Shown one piece after another: positions 31,027-40,876 of a DNA stretch of 64,000 nucleotides; the stretch's first letter is position 1, and the number at the start of each line of letters is the position of its first letter. The notes beneath the pieces are model-generated. The model was not told the origin of the DNA. It saw only the letters and a program-made list of their open reading frames with translations, and did no database searches. Position numbers and translations under genes: made by a program. Source of the stretch: an uncultured Clostridia bacterium (GTDB lineage: Bacteria > Bacillota > Clostridia > Christensenellales > Borkfalkiaceae); contig CANQMN010000007.1 in assembly GCA_947624965.1 (NCBI GenBank), positions 1-64,000 of the forward strand. The letters run 5' to 3'.

Positions 31027-32867
31027 ACGATCCTCTTGAACAATTTTTCGAGTTCCGTCTTCTTCACTTTCACGGCGATCGGTCTGCCGTGCGGGCATTT
31101 GAGCCCCATATTTCCCTCCGTCTGCTCCACAAGGGCGCGCGCTTCGTCCTCCGTAAGGCGTTCGCCCCCCTTTACGGCGGCTTTGCACGCCGCGGAAGCG
31201 AGTTTATCTTTGAGGATGTCCGCAAGTTTTACGGCGCGGAGAGATTCCATCGAGGCGAGCACTTCGCCGAAAAACGCATTGAGGTCGATGCCTTGCAGTT
31301 CCACGGGCACGGCGGAGACCTTTACGCTCGTCCCGCCGAATTCCCCGATCTCGAACCCGAGTTCGGTGAGAAGCGGGAACTGCTTTTCCAAAAACGCAAA
31401 CTCCTGCGGATTGACGGTGAGCACAAACGGCATGAGCATGGGTTGGGACACGACTGCCCGTTTTTCGCACTTTTCCCGCAATCTGTCGTATATGAGCCGC
31501 TCGTGCGCGGCGTGCTGGTCGATGAGATACGCGCAGTCCCCCGCCTCGTAAAAGAGGTAAGTGCGGAACAGTTCCCCCTTATAGACGAGCGTCGCGGGGT
31601 CCAGCCGTTCCTGCGCCGCCTTTTTATTGCGCTCCGCGAGGAACTTTCTGTTCTCTTCAAAATAGTCCGTCTGCGGCGCGGGCGCGGGTTCCCGCACTTC
31701 CAAAACGTTGGGAGTAAACTCCGAACGCGCGGGCGGGAAATAGGAGGACCCGCCGACGGGCGAGACGTCGAACGCGAGCTCTTTTTTCGCCTGCTCGTAC
31801 GACATCTCCGTTTGCGGCGACGTCGGAACGTGCGGCGGCGTAGGCGCAGCCGTCGGCGCGGGAACGTTCGCGAGATATTCGAGCGCGCGGGAATTTCCGT
31901 CGAGCACGGCGGAGATCACCGAATACACGCTTCCGTAGATCACTTGGTTGTCCGCAAACCGCACGTCCGCCTTGTTGGGGTGCACGTTTACATCCACGAT
32001 CTCGGCGGGAACGTCCAAAAAGAGGACATAAAACGGATATTGCCGCTTCATGAGGTAGGCGCCGTAGGCGTTTGCAATCGCCGCAGACACCGTTTGGTTG
32101 ACGACATATCTCCCGTTTACAAACAAGCTCTGGTAGCTTCGGTTTGCCTTGGAGAAGTTCTGGTTGCCGATAAAGCCGCGCAGGGCGATGCCGTGCTTGT
32201 CCGCATTGAGCTCATAGCAGTTATGCAGGACGTCCGTCCCATACACAGCGGCGATCGCGGCGGGCAACCCGTCCCCGAACGAGCGGTATTTCACCTTTCC
32301 GTTGACCGTATAGGTAAACGAAATGTTCGGGCGGGAGAGAAGAAAACGCGCCATCATGTTGGAGACGTCCCCCTCCTCCTGCGCGTCCGATTTGAGGAAT
32401 TTGAGCCGCGCGGGCGTGTTATAGAACAGATCCTCCACGGTAACGAGCGTTCCGTTCGCGCCGCCCGCGGGCGAGACCTCGCCCAATTTTCCGCCCTCGC
32501 AGGAGAGAGAAAAGGCTTCGCCCTCCGCCGTCTTGGAAACGATGCACATCCGTGAGACGGAGGCAATGGAGGCGATCGCCTCCCCGCGGAACCCGAGCGT
32601 GGAGACGGAAAACAGGTCCTCCGCCTTCTCCAACTTGCTTGTCGCATGCGGGGAATAGGCGCGGGGCAGGTCGTCGCGGGCGATCCCGCAGCCGTTGTCC
32701 GAAACGCGGATGCTCTTTTTCCCGCCGCTCTCGATCTCCACCGAGATCTCCGTCGCGCCCGCGTCCACGGCGTTTTCCACGAGCTCCTTCACGACGGAAT
32801 ACGGGCGGTCTACGACCTCCCCCGCCGCGATCCGATTATAGACGTCCGGCGTCAAAATATGTATCAT
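31023..32867 (-). CDS. mutL: DNA mismatch repair protein MutL
   Basis: A 614-residue GHKL ATPase (ELVENAVDAGA; DNGCGI; GFRGEAIASI) with a variable linker (about 340-410) and a C-terminal dimerisation/endonuclease domain. The latter has DQHAAHERLIYDRL and the zinc-type motif CPHGRP, so it is probably a nicking MutL as in bacteria lacking MutH. Overlaps mutS and miaA by four bases each. Confidence 0.95.
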   Translation of the reverse strand: MIHILTPDVYNRIAAGEVVDRPYSVVKELVENAVDAGATEISVEIESGGKKSIRVSDNGCGIARDDLPRAYSPHATSKLEKAEDLFSVSTLGFRGEAIASIASVSRMCIVSKTAEGEAFSLSCEGGKLGEVSPAGGANGTLVTVEDLFYNTPARLKFLKSDAQEEGDVSNMMARFLLSRPNISFTYTVNGKVKYRSFGDGLPAAIAAVYGTDVLHNCYELNADKHGIALRGFIGNQNFSKANRSYQSLFVNGRYVVNQTVSAAIANAYGAYLMKRQYPFYVLFLDVPAEIVDVNVHPNKADVRFADNQVIYGSVYSVISAVLDGNSRALEYLANVPAPTAAPTPPHVPTSPQTEMSYEQAKKELAFDVSPVGGSSYFPPARSEFTPNVLEVREPAPAPQTDYFEENRKFLAERNKKAAQERLDPATLVYKGELFRTYLFYEAGDCAYLIDQHAAHERLIYDRLREKCEKRAVVSQPMLMPFVLTVNPQEFAFLEKQFPLLTELGFEIGEFGGTSVKVSAVPVELQGIDLNAFFGEVLASMESLRAVKLADILKDKLASAACKAAVKGGERLTEDEARALVEQTEGNMGLKCPHGRPIAVKVKKTELEKLFKRIV

Positions 32868-35425
32868 TTAACGTATTTCTCCTTCCACTCCGTGAGAAGC
32901 GCGAGCGCCTGCAACGGGGTGAGCGCGTTCGCGTCGATGCCCGCGAGCTCGCGCACGAGATCGGGCGTCTCGGGCGACGGCTCATTTTCCTCCTCCGCTC
33001 TCGCCGCGCCGTTTCTGTCCTTTTTTTCGAGTGCGCGCAGAATGGCCTTGGCGCGCGCGGTAACCGCTTCGGGAACGCCCGCGAGCGCGGCGACTTCCAC
33101 GCCGAAACTCCGCGAGGCGCCGCCCCGCACGATCTTGCGCAGAAAGACGATGGACCCCGCGATCTCTCTGACGTTGATCTTGTAGTTTTTTACCCCTTTG
33201 AGCTTGCCTTCCAGCTCGGTGAGTTCGTGATAGTGCGTGGCGAACAGCGTCTTTGCGCGCACGTTCTCGTTGAGATATTCTATCACCGACCACGCGATGG
33301 AGAGCCCGTCGAACGTGCTCGTTCCCCTTCCCACTTCGTCGAGAATGAGCAGGCTCCTATCCGTTGCGTTGCGGAGGATGTTCGCGACCTCCGTCATCTC
33401 CACCATAAAGGTGCTTCTGTCCAGGATGAGATTGTCGCTCGCGCCGATGCGCGTGAAAATACGGTCGCAAATGGGAACGACGGCGCGCTTTGCGGGAACG
33501 AAAGACCCGATGTGCGCCATGAGCACGATGAGCGCGATCTGCCGCAGATATGTGCTCTTCCCCGCCATGTTGGGTCCCGTGATGATCATCGTGCGGTTTT
33601 CGTCCCCGTCGAGCAGACAGTCGTTCGGGATAAACCGTTCGCGGGAGATGGCTTCCACGACGGCGTGTCTCCCCTCCTCGACGACGAGCGCGCCCGCCTC
33701 CGCGATCTCCGGTCGGCAATACTTGTTTTCCCGCGCGACGACCGCAAAGGAAACGAGACAGTCGAGGAGCGCGATCGCGCCGGAAATGCGCTGTAAGAGC
33801 GCGATGTTCCGTTCGAGGATCTCCAAGATCTCGCGGTAAAGCCGATCTTCGAGATTTTGCGCCGCTTCGTCGCTCCCGAGGATCTTGCTCTCCAAATCTT
33901 TCAACTCGTCCGTAATATACCGCTCGACGCCGGAAAGGGTCTGGCGGCGCACATAGGAATAGGGAACTTTCTCCTTGAAAGAGTTGCTCACCTCGATATA
34001 GTATCCGAACACGCGGTTGAACCCGATTTTGAGCGTGCGGATCCCCGTCCGCTCGCGCTCCCGCGCTTCGATCTCCGCGATCAGCGTCTTACTGCTCTCC
34101 TTGATACTGCGCAGTTCGTCGAGCTCCGCGCGGTAGCCGCGGCGGATGTAGCCGCCCTCTTTGAGCGTCGTCGCGTCCGGCGCGATCGCCGCGTCGAGCA
34201 GCGCGCAGATCTCCTTGGTGTCCACGAGGTCGTCCGCGATGCCGCGGAGAAGCTCGGAAGAAAATCCCGTGAGTTGGAATTTGATGTTGGGAACGACGGC
34301 GAGCGACGCGGACAGGTTCAGGCAGTCGCGCGGTTGCAGATTTCCGTTGGAGACGCGCCCCGTCAGCCGCTCGATATCGCGCATGGCGGAAAGCATATCG
34401 TAGATCCCCATGCGGACGACGGTCGCGCGGCAGAGCTCGTCTACGGCGTCCAGCCGCCTGTCGATCGCCGCCTTGTCGTTGAGGGGAGAAATGAGCATGG
34501 AGGAAAGTTTTCTCGCCCCCATTCCCGTCTTTGTCTTGTCGAGAAGCCATAAAAGAGAGCCGTACCGCTTCCCCTCCGCGTTGTTTTTCAAAATTTCCAA
34601 ATTGCGGATCGCCGCGGGGTCGAGCGTCATCTGCCCGCGCCCGTCCGCGAAATGCAACGAGTTAAGATTTTTCAGCGCGTGCTTCTGCGTCTCACGGAGA
34701 TATTCGATGAGCGCGCCCGCCGCGAGCGCGGAAACGGGATGCCGTTCCAGCCCGAGCGCGTCGACAGAGGCGACGGAAAACTGTTCTTTGAGATTTTTTT
34801 CTGCGCAAGCGCGTTCAAATGCCCACGGAAGATAGCACGAAAAAGCGGGAAGAAGCCCCCGCTCCGCCTCCGCCTTCCCCTTGGAAGCGAACAGAAATTC
34901 GTCGTTGCAGATGATCTCCGAAACAGACAAATTGATCAGCGCGGACAGCGTTTTATCGACGCTTTCCGTCTCCGAAACGGAAAACTCCCCCGTCGTGATG
35001 TCCGCCCATGCAAAGGCGATCGCGTCCCCCTTTTTGCAGACGCAGGCGATGTAGTTGCTCTTCTTTTCGTCGAGCATGCTCTCCTCGGTGACCGTCCCCG
35101 CCGAGACGATGCGGATCACGTCCCTGTCCACCATTCCCTTGCTCTCGCGCGGGTCGGAGAGCTGTTCGCAGATCGCCACCTTCTCGCCGAGGGAGACGAG
35201 CTTTGCGATATAGCCGTCCGCCGCATGGAACGGGATGCCGCACATCGGCGCGCGCTCTTTGAGCCCGCAGTCCCGTCCCGTGAGCGTGAGATCCAACAGC
35301 CCCGAGACTTTCACGGCGTCGTCGAAGAACATCTCGTAAAAATCCCCGAGCCGATAAAAAATGACGCAGTCGGGATACTTCTCCTTGATCTTGAAAAAAT
35401 GCTCCATCATCGGTGAGAGAGCCAT
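32864..35425 (-). CDS. mutS: DNA mismatch repair protein MutS
   Basis: An 853-residue mismatch sensor. N-terminal mismatch-binding domain with CVIFYRLGDFYEMF (the Phe-x-Glu wedge), clamp and lever domains, and the ATPase with GPNMAGKST, the DEVGRGTST Walker B and TLFATHYHEL. Start ATG 35425 has AGGGGG upstream; the frame continues upstream only by chance within miaB. Follows miaB by 13 bp. Confidence 0.96.
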   Translation of the reverse strand: MALSPMMEHFFKIKEKYPDCVIFYRLGDFYEMFFDDAVKVSGLLDLTLTGRDCGLKERAPMCGIPFHAADGYIAKLVSLGEKVAICEQLSDPRESKGMVDRDVIRIVSAGTVTEESMLDEKKSNYIACVCKKGDAIAFAWADITTGEFSVSETESVDKTLSALINLSVSEIICNDEFLFASKGKAEAERGLLPAFSCYLPWAFERACAEKNLKEQFSVASVDALGLERHPVSALAAGALIEYLRETQKHALKNLNSLHFADGRGQMTLDPAAIRNLEILKNNAEGKRYGSLLWLLDKTKTGMGARKLSSMLISPLNDKAAIDRRLDAVDELCRATVVRMGIYDMLSAMRDIERLTGRVSNGNLQPRDCLNLSASLAVVPNIKFQLTGFSSELLRGIADDLVDTKEICALLDAAIAPDATTLKEGGYIRRGYRAELDELRSIKESSKTLIAEIEARERERTGIRTLKIGFNRVFGYYIEVSNSFKEKVPYSYVRRQTLSGVERYITDELKDLESKILGSDEAAQNLEDRLYREILEILERNIALLQRISGAIALLDCLVSFAVVARENKYCRPEIAEAGALVVEEGRHAVVEAISRERFIPNDCLLDGDENRTMIITGPNMAGKSTYLRQIALIVLMAHIGSFVPAKRAVVPICDRIFTRIGASDNLILDRSTFMVEMTEVANILRNATDRSLLILDEVGRGTSTFDGLSIAWSVIEYLNENVRAKTLFATHYHELTELEGKLKGVKNYKINVREIAGSIVFLRKIVRGGASRSFGVEVAALAGVPEAVTARAKAILRALEKKDRNGAARAEEENEPSPETPDLVRELAGIDANALTPLQALALLTEWKEKYVK

Positions 35426-35438
35426 GCCGTTTTCCCCC

Positions 35439-36749
35439 TTAATCGATCGCGTCCCCGTAGAGCGAGACGCCGTTCGCCTCTTTGACAAGGAGCGAAACAA
35501 ACTCGCCGATCCGGCTGTTTTCGCTCTTGAAATACCCCATTCTTCCGTAGACGTCCCTGCCGAGATACATTCCGCGCTTTTCGTCGTAGTCCTCGCAGAG
35601 GATCTCCGCCGTCTTTCCCACGTACTTCGCGCTCTTCGCGCGCGTATTCGCATTGACGAGCTCCACGAGCCGCATGATGCGCGCCTTGGAGACCTCTTCC
35701 GGAATGCGCCCCTCCATCTCCGCCGCCTTCGTGCCCGTCCGCGGGGAGAACACAAAGGTGAACGCGGAAGCGAAATCCGCCTCCCGCACGAGGGAGAGCG
35801 TCTCCTCAAACTCCTCCTCCGTCTCCGTGGGGAACCCCACGATGAGATCGGTCGTTACCTCGCAATCGGGGATCTCCCTGCGCAAGAGCGCAATTTCCCC
35901 GAGATATTTTTCCCGCGTGTAGCGCCTGTTCATGAGCGAAAGGATGCGGTCGGAACCGGACTGCACGGGAAGGTGCAGCGTTTTACAGATCTTTTCGTGC
36001 TTTTTCATCACCGCGACGAGCTCTTCGGAAAAATCTTTGGGATGCGACGTCATAAAGCGCACGCGGAACTTCCCCTCGATCGAGGCGACGGCGTCCAACA
36101 GCGCGGGAAAGCGCATGCCGCTCTCCCCGTCGCGGTACGAATCGACGTTCTGCCCGAGGAGCGTTACCTCGCGATACCCCTCCCGCACGAGCCCGCGGAC
36201 CTCTTCCAGCACATCCTCCGCCCGCCGCGAACGCTCCCGTCCGCGCACATAGGGCACGATGCAATAGGTGCAGAAGTTGTTGCAGCCGTACATGATGTTG
36301 ACCCAGGCGTTGGGATAGCTCGTGCGGACGGGCGAAATGCCGTCCTCCGTCGCGCTCCGCGCCTCTTTCAGGGAGACGACGGACTTTTTCTGCGCGCGTT
36401 TGCGCTCGATGAGCGCGCCGAGCTCGTCGAGATTGTGCGTCCCGAACAAAATGTCGATGAAGGGAAACTTCTCTTTGAGAATGCGCGCCTTGCCCGCCTC
36501 CTGCACCATACAGCCGCCCACGGCGATGAGGAGCCCCTTTTTCTCCCGTTTGAGCTTTTTGAGCGCGCCGATGTTGCCGAACGCGTGGTTCTCCGCGTTT
36601 TCGCGGATACAACAGGTGTTGAATACGATGATATCCGCTTCCTCGGGCGGGCTTTCGCGGTCATACCCCTTTTCGCGCAGGACGCCCGCGATCTTTTCCG
36701 ACTCGTGCAGATTCATCTGACAGCCGTATGTTACGATATGATAATTCAT
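35439..36749 (-). CDS. miaB: tRNA-2-methylthio-N6-dimethylallyladenosine synthase
   Basis: A 436-residue radical SAM methylthiotransferase. The N-terminal UPF0004 domain has cysteines in YGCQMN, NTCCIREN and VGGCM; the radical SAM cluster is CNNFCTYCIVPYVRGRERSR; a TRAM domain ends the protein. It acts on the product of MiaA. Overlaps sir2 by four bases. Confidence 0.95.
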   Translation of the reverse strand: MNYHIVTYGCQMNLHESEKIAGVLREKGYDRESPPEEADIIVFNTCCIRENAENHAFGNIGALKKLKREKKGLLIAVGGCMVQEAGKARILKEKFPFIDILFGTHNLDELGALIERKRAQKKSVVSLKEARSATEDGISPVRTSYPNAWVNIMYGCNNFCTYCIVPYVRGRERSRRAEDVLEEVRGLVREGYREVTLLGQNVDSYRDGESGMRFPALLDAVASIEGKFRVRFMTSHPKDFSEELVAVMKKHEKICKTLHLPVQSGSDRILSLMNRRYTREKYLGEIALLRREIPDCEVTTDLIVGFPTETEEEFEETLSLVREADFASAFTFVFSPRTGTKAAEMEGRIPEEVSKARIMRLVELVNANTRAKSAKYVGKTAEILCEDYDEKRGMYLGRDVYGRMGYFKSENSRIGEFVSLLVKEANGVSLYGDAID

Positions 36750-37447
36750 AGCGCGACAAAGACCTCGCCGAGATTTTTACGGAGAACGAGCTCGCACCGA
36801 TCGTCGAACGGCGTTGCGTCGCGGTTGATGAGCGCGAGATGGTCCCCGCGGAAATAGTTGAGAAATCCCGCCGCGGGCCACACGGTGAGAGAGGTCCCCG
36901 CCACGATGAGAAGATCCGCCGCTTGGATGGCGCGCACCGCGCCCGAGACCGTCTCGTCGTCGAGCGGCTCGCCGTAGAGCACGACGTCCGGCTTGACGAT
37001 CCCGCCGCACGTACAGCGGGGAACGCCGCGCCCGCGCGCGATCTCCTCCGCGGAATAGAACTTTCCGCAGTTCATGCAATGGTTGCGGTAGACGCTTCCG
37101 TGCAGTTCGTAAACCTTTTTGCTGCCCGCTTTTTGGTGCAGACCGTCGATATTCTGCGTTACGATCGCCGAAAGCCGCCCCTCCGTCTCCCACGCGGCGA
37201 GCTTTTTATGCACGATGTTCGGCTCGGCGCCGAGCGGGAGCATTTTGTCGCGGTAAAAGGCGTAGAACTCTTCGGGGTGCCCGTAAAAAAAGTCCGCGCT
37301 CAAAATCGTCTCGGGCGGATAGGCGTATTTCATGTGATAGAGCCCGTCCTGCGAGCGGAAATCAGGAATGCCGCTCTCCGTAGAGACGCCCGCGCCGCCG
37401 AAAAATACGATGCGGGAACTGCTTTGTACCATTTCGCGAAGTGTCAT
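36746..37447 (-). CDS. Sir2-type NAD-dependent protein deacetylase
   Basis: A 233-residue sirtuin (CobB-like). GGAGVSTESGIPDFRS binds NAD, TQNIDGLHQKAG and LHGS carry the catalytic His region, and four cysteines (CMNC and CTCG segments) form the zinc site. It removes acyl groups from lysines. First gene of the miaB-mutSL-miaA operon, with its own promoter. Confidence 0.93.
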   Translation of the reverse strand: MTLREMVQSSSRIVFFGGAGVSTESGIPDFRSQDGLYHMKYAYPPETILSADFFYGHPEEFYAFYRDKMLPLGAEPNIVHKKLAAWETEGRLSAIVTQNIDGLHQKAGSKKVYELHGSVYRNHCMNCGKFYSAEEIARGRGVPRCTCGGIVKPDVVLYGEPLDDETVSGAVRAIQAADLLIVAGTSLTVWPAAGFLNYFRGDHLALINRDATPFDDRCELVLRKNLGEVFVAL

Positions 37448-37467
37448 AGAATTTACCCCGATTTTGT

Positions 37468-37496
37468 ATTATATCATAAACCGCATTTTTTTTCAA
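37468..37496 (-). promoter_or_regulatory. sir2-miaB-mutSL promoter
   Basis: Minus strand TTGAAA (37491-37496), 17 bp, TATAAT (37468-37473), about 20 bp before the sir2 start. The short leader still holds a weak ribosome site. Confidence 0.8.
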
Positions 37497-37549
37497 CAAA
37501 TGCGGGCGATTTCGGAAAAAAAGTTGAAAAATACAAATACTGCAATCAA

Positions 37550-39808
37550 ATGAAACGCGCGATCGTCATCATCTCCGCCGTAACAGCGTCGCTTTGCGCA
37601 ATCGTGCTCGCATTTCTCTTCTACTATCTCGGCGTAACGGCGGGAACAAAACTCGATCCCGCAAAGCTCTCGCTCGACGTCTCCTGCGTGCGGCTCTACG
37701 ACGCCGCGGACGAAGAGATCGGAACGGCGGCGGGAAAACGGAACACAAGCATAGACGCCCTCCCGGACTACGTGAAAAACGCCTTCGTCGCCGTCGAGGA
37801 CAAGCGTTTTTATTCCCACCGCGGATTGGACCACAGGCGGATCGCAAAAGCACTTTTGAAAAACATCGCCTCGTTTTCCTTCCGCGAGGGCGCTTCCACC
37901 ATCTCCCAACAGCTCATCAAAAACACCCATCTTTCGGGCGAAAAAACGGTGAAAAGAAAGCTTCGCGAGGTCAAACTTACCCGCGCGCTCGAAAAGCGGT
38001 ATTCAAAGGACGAGATCCTCGAACTGTACCTGAATTCCATCTATTTCGGGCACAACGCGTTCGGCATCGAGAACGCGGCGCGCTTTTACTTCGGGAAGGA
38101 CGCGTCCGCACTCTCCCCCGCGGAGGGCGCGACCCTTGCGGCACTCGTAAGGTCTCCCAACCGCTATTCCCCCTTCCGCGACGCGGAAAAGTGCCTCTCC
38201 CGCCGCAACTTCGTGCTCTCGCTCATGCGCGAACAGGGCTACCTCACCGCCGCGCAGGAGGCGGACGCCCTGCGGGAAACACTTCCGCAGCAGCCTACGG
38301 AGGAGAGCGCAAACGCCTATCTCAACCGCGTCTTTGAAGAGCTCGGGGAACTTCTGCCGGACCTTCGGACCGCCGATGCGCAGAATATCCGCGTCTACAC
38401 CTTTCTCGACAGAGCCCTGCAACAAAAATTCGAGGAGACGGAAACGCGTTCGGACGTCTGCTTTCTCGCCGTGGACAACAGGACGCACGGGCTGAAAGCG
38501 CTCCGCGCGACGCCATCGCCGCTCAAAAGGCTCCCCGCCTCCGTCATAAAGCCCCTTCTCGTGTACGCCCCCGCCCTCGAAGAGGACGTCATCTCCCCCG
38601 CGACGCCCATCCTCGACGAAAAGACGGACTTCGGCGGGTACTCCCCCTCCGACTTCGGCGGGAAATACGGCGGCTACATGAGCGCGCGCTACGCCCTCGC
38701 GCACAGCGTGAATATCCCCGCCGTCAAGATCCTCAACAGTCTCGGCGTCGAGCGGGGCGCGCGCTATCTCGCCCGCATGGGGCTCGAAGTTCCGAAGGAG
38801 GACCTTACGCTCGCGCTCGCGCTCGGCGGCATGCGGGAAGGGTTCACGCTTTCCGCCCTTGCGGACGCCTATTCCACGCTCGCCTGCGGCGGGGAATTTG
38901 CCCCCTCGCGCGCCGTCGCGCGCATCGAGGACGCAGACGGAAACGTGCTCTACCGCTTCAAGCCCGCGCCGCGGCGGGTGTTCTCGGAAGAGACCGTCTG
39001 GCTCGTCAACGACATGCTGCAAAGCGCGGTCAAAGAGGGAACGGCGAAGCGGCTGAATGTTCTGCCCTTCCCCGTCTGCGCGAAAACGGGAACGAACGGG
39101 ACGGACGGCGGCAACACGGACGCCTATACCGTCGCGTACACGCGGGAGGACACCGTCGCCGTATGGATGGGCAACAGGGACAACTCCCCCGTCGATACGA
39201 TGGGCGGCGGCGCGCCCGCAAACGTTGCGCTCGCCGCGATGCAGGCGCTCTACGGCGCGCGCACCCCGGAAGCCTTTCCCCCGTGCGACGGCGTGGAAGA
39301 GGCGATCCTCGACCGCGACGAATACGAGGGCAATCACAGGCTCCTGCTCGCCGACCCCGCCTCGCCGCCCGCGACGGGCTTTGCGGAGCTGTTCAAACGC
39401 TCCGCCCTTCCGAAGAGCGCGAGCACGCGCTTTTCGCATCCCAGCATCCAAATGCCGCGCATTTTTGTGGTCAACGGCGCAGTCTGCATAGAATTATGTC
39501 AGACAAAGTACTATGAATACACGGTAAAAAGAGAAGGCGACGGTCAAACCGCCACCATCTATCGCGGGAAATACCGCGAAAAGATCTTCGATAACTCCGT
39601 AAAGAGCGGCGTCTCCTACCGCTATACGGTGATCCCGACCTATTTGGGAAAGGAGGGCGACGCCGTAAAATTGCCCGCTGTCCGCGTGGAAAAAAGCGCG
39701 GAGATCCCCGAGGATTGGTGGGATCAAAAGGAGACTTCCTCCTTCCCCGCCACCGCCTCCTCGACGAGCGACTGCACGTCGAGCTTTCGCTCCTCCTCCT
39801 CGACGTAG
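37550..39808 (+). CDS. Class A penicillin-binding protein (PBP1A family)
   Basis: A 752-residue bifunctional peptidoglycan synthase. One N-terminal membrane anchor (ISAVTASLCAIVLAFLFYYLG), a GT51 glycosyltransferase domain with AVEDKRFYSHRGLD (catalytic Glu) and GASTISQQLIKN, then the transpeptidase with SVIK, SVN and KTGT. A Fn3-like segment (about 650-725) closes the protein. I use ATG 37550, the only ATG that places the anchor correctly; no good ribosome site is visible. Its last 85 bp overlap the end of thiI on the other strand. Confidence 0.92.
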   Translation: MKRAIVIISAVTASLCAIVLAFLFYYLGVTAGTKLDPAKLSLDVSCVRLYDAADEEIGTAAGKRNTSIDALPDYVKNAFVAVEDKRFYSHRGLDHRRIAKALLKNIASFSFREGASTISQQLIKNTHLSGEKTVKRKLREVKLTRALEKRYSKDEILELYLNSIYFGHNAFGIENAARFYFGKDASALSPAEGATLAALVRSPNRYSPFRDAEKCLSRRNFVLSLMREQGYLTAAQEADALRETLPQQPTEESANAYLNRVFEELGELLPDLRTADAQNIRVYTFLDRALQQKFEETETRSDVCFLAVDNRTHGLKALRATPSPLKRLPASVIKPLLVYAPALEEDVISPATPILDEKTDFGGYSPSDFGGKYGGYMSARYALAHSVNIPAVKILNSLGVERGARYLARMGLEVPKEDLTLALALGGMREGFTLSALADAYSTLACGGEFAPSRAVARIEDADGNVLYRFKPAPRRVFSEETVWLVNDMLQSAVKEGTAKRLNVLPFPVCAKTGTNGTDGGNTDAYTVAYTREDTVAVWMGNRDNSPVDTMGGGAPANVALAAMQALYGARTPEAFPPCDGVEEAILDRDEYEGNHRLLLADPASPPATGFAELFKRSALPKSASTRFSHPSIQMPRIFVVNGAVCIELCQTKYYEYTVKREGDGQTATIYRGKYREKIFDNSVKSGVSYRYTVIPTYLGKEGDAVKLPAVRVEKSAEIPEDWWDQKETSSFPATASSTSDCTSSFRSSSST

Positions 39809-40875
39809 GAGAGCTTCGGCTTGATCGCGGGAAATTCGGGCAAAAATACCGTACAGCAATCCTCGTAGGGAAGGACGGAGGTCTCGTATGTTCCGATCTT
39901 TTTGGCGCGCTCGATAATTTCGTCCTTATCAAAGCCGACGAGCGGACGCAACACGGGAAGCGTTACAACGGCGTTCGAGGACGTCATTCCCTCGATGGTC
40001 TGGCTCGCGACCTGACCGAGGCTCTCCCCCGTGATGAGGCATTGCGCGCCCTTTTTCCGCGCGATCGCCTCGGCGATGCGGAACATGAACCGCCGCAAGA
40101 GCGTTACGTTGAGCTCCTCTGCGCACTTGGCGTGGATCTCCTCCTGAATGCGGGTAACGCTCACTACGGAAACGGTCTTTGTTCCCGTGTAGTCGGAGAG
40201 GATCCCCGCGAGCGTCATCACCTTCTCGCGCGCGCCCTCGTTGGTATACGGATAGCTGTGGAAGTGCAACAGCTCGACGTTCATGCCGCGCTTCGCCATC
40301 ATGTGCCCCGCGACGGGGGAATCGATCCCGCCCGAGATGAGAAGGAGCCCCTTCCCCGATGTTCCGACGGGCATGCCGCCGGGTCCCCGCTCGAAACTGC
40401 CGAATACGAGCGTGCGGTTGGATTCCCGCACGTCGATATAGACGGTGGCGGACGGCGCGTGCACGTCCACCGAGAGCGCGGGGTTTTCGGAGAGCAGCCT
40501 TCCGCCGATCTCCGCGCTGATCTGCATGGAGTTGAGCGGATACTGCTTGTAGCCGCGGTGCGTCTCGACCTTAAACGTTCCGCTTGCGGGCGCAACGCGC
40601 TTTGCCGCCGCAAAAACTGCGTCCATCGCGCTCTCCGTGAGATAGCCGAGCGAATAGGAATATACGCCGAACACGCGGGAGACGCGCGTCAAAATTTCTT
40701 CCGTGCGCGCCTCGTCGAATTTCTCCACGAGATACCGCCCGCTCGTGCGGTGCAATTCGTGGCGGATCCCTTTCAGGCTTTTTTCGAGATTCATGGAGAA
40801 CGCGCGCTCGAAATAACCGCGGTTTTTCCCCTTCAAATGGATCTCCGCATAGCGGATGATCACGACCTTTTCCAT
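39724..40875 (-). CDS. thiI: tRNA 4-thiouridine synthase ThiI
   Basis: A 383-residue protein: N-terminal ferredoxin-like/THUMP domain and a PP-loop ATPase (LLISGGIDSPVAGHMMAKRG). No C-terminal rhodanese domain, so it is the short form in which sulfur comes directly from a partner cysteine desulfurase; the nifS-like gene one base upstream is the obvious partner. It makes s4U in tRNA. ATG 40875 follows AGAGGG. Confidence 0.94.
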   Translation of the reverse strand: MEKVVIIRYAEIHLKGKNRGYFERAFSMNLEKSLKGIRHELHRTSGRYLVEKFDEARTEEILTRVSRVFGVYSYSLGYLTESAMDAVFAAAKRVAPASGTFKVETHRGYKQYPLNSMQISAEIGGRLLSENPALSVDVHAPSATVYIDVRESNRTLVFGSFERGPGGMPVGTSGKGLLLISGGIDSPVAGHMMAKRGMNVELLHFHSYPYTNEGAREKVMTLAGILSDYTGTKTVSVVSVTRIQEEIHAKCAEELNVTLLRRFMFRIAEAIARKKGAQCLITGESLGQVASQTIEGMTSSNAVVTLPVLRPLVGFDKDEIIERAKKIGTYETSVLPYEDCCTVFLPEFPAIKPKLSYVEEEERKLDVQSLVEEAVAGKEEVSF

Positions 40876-40876
40876 A

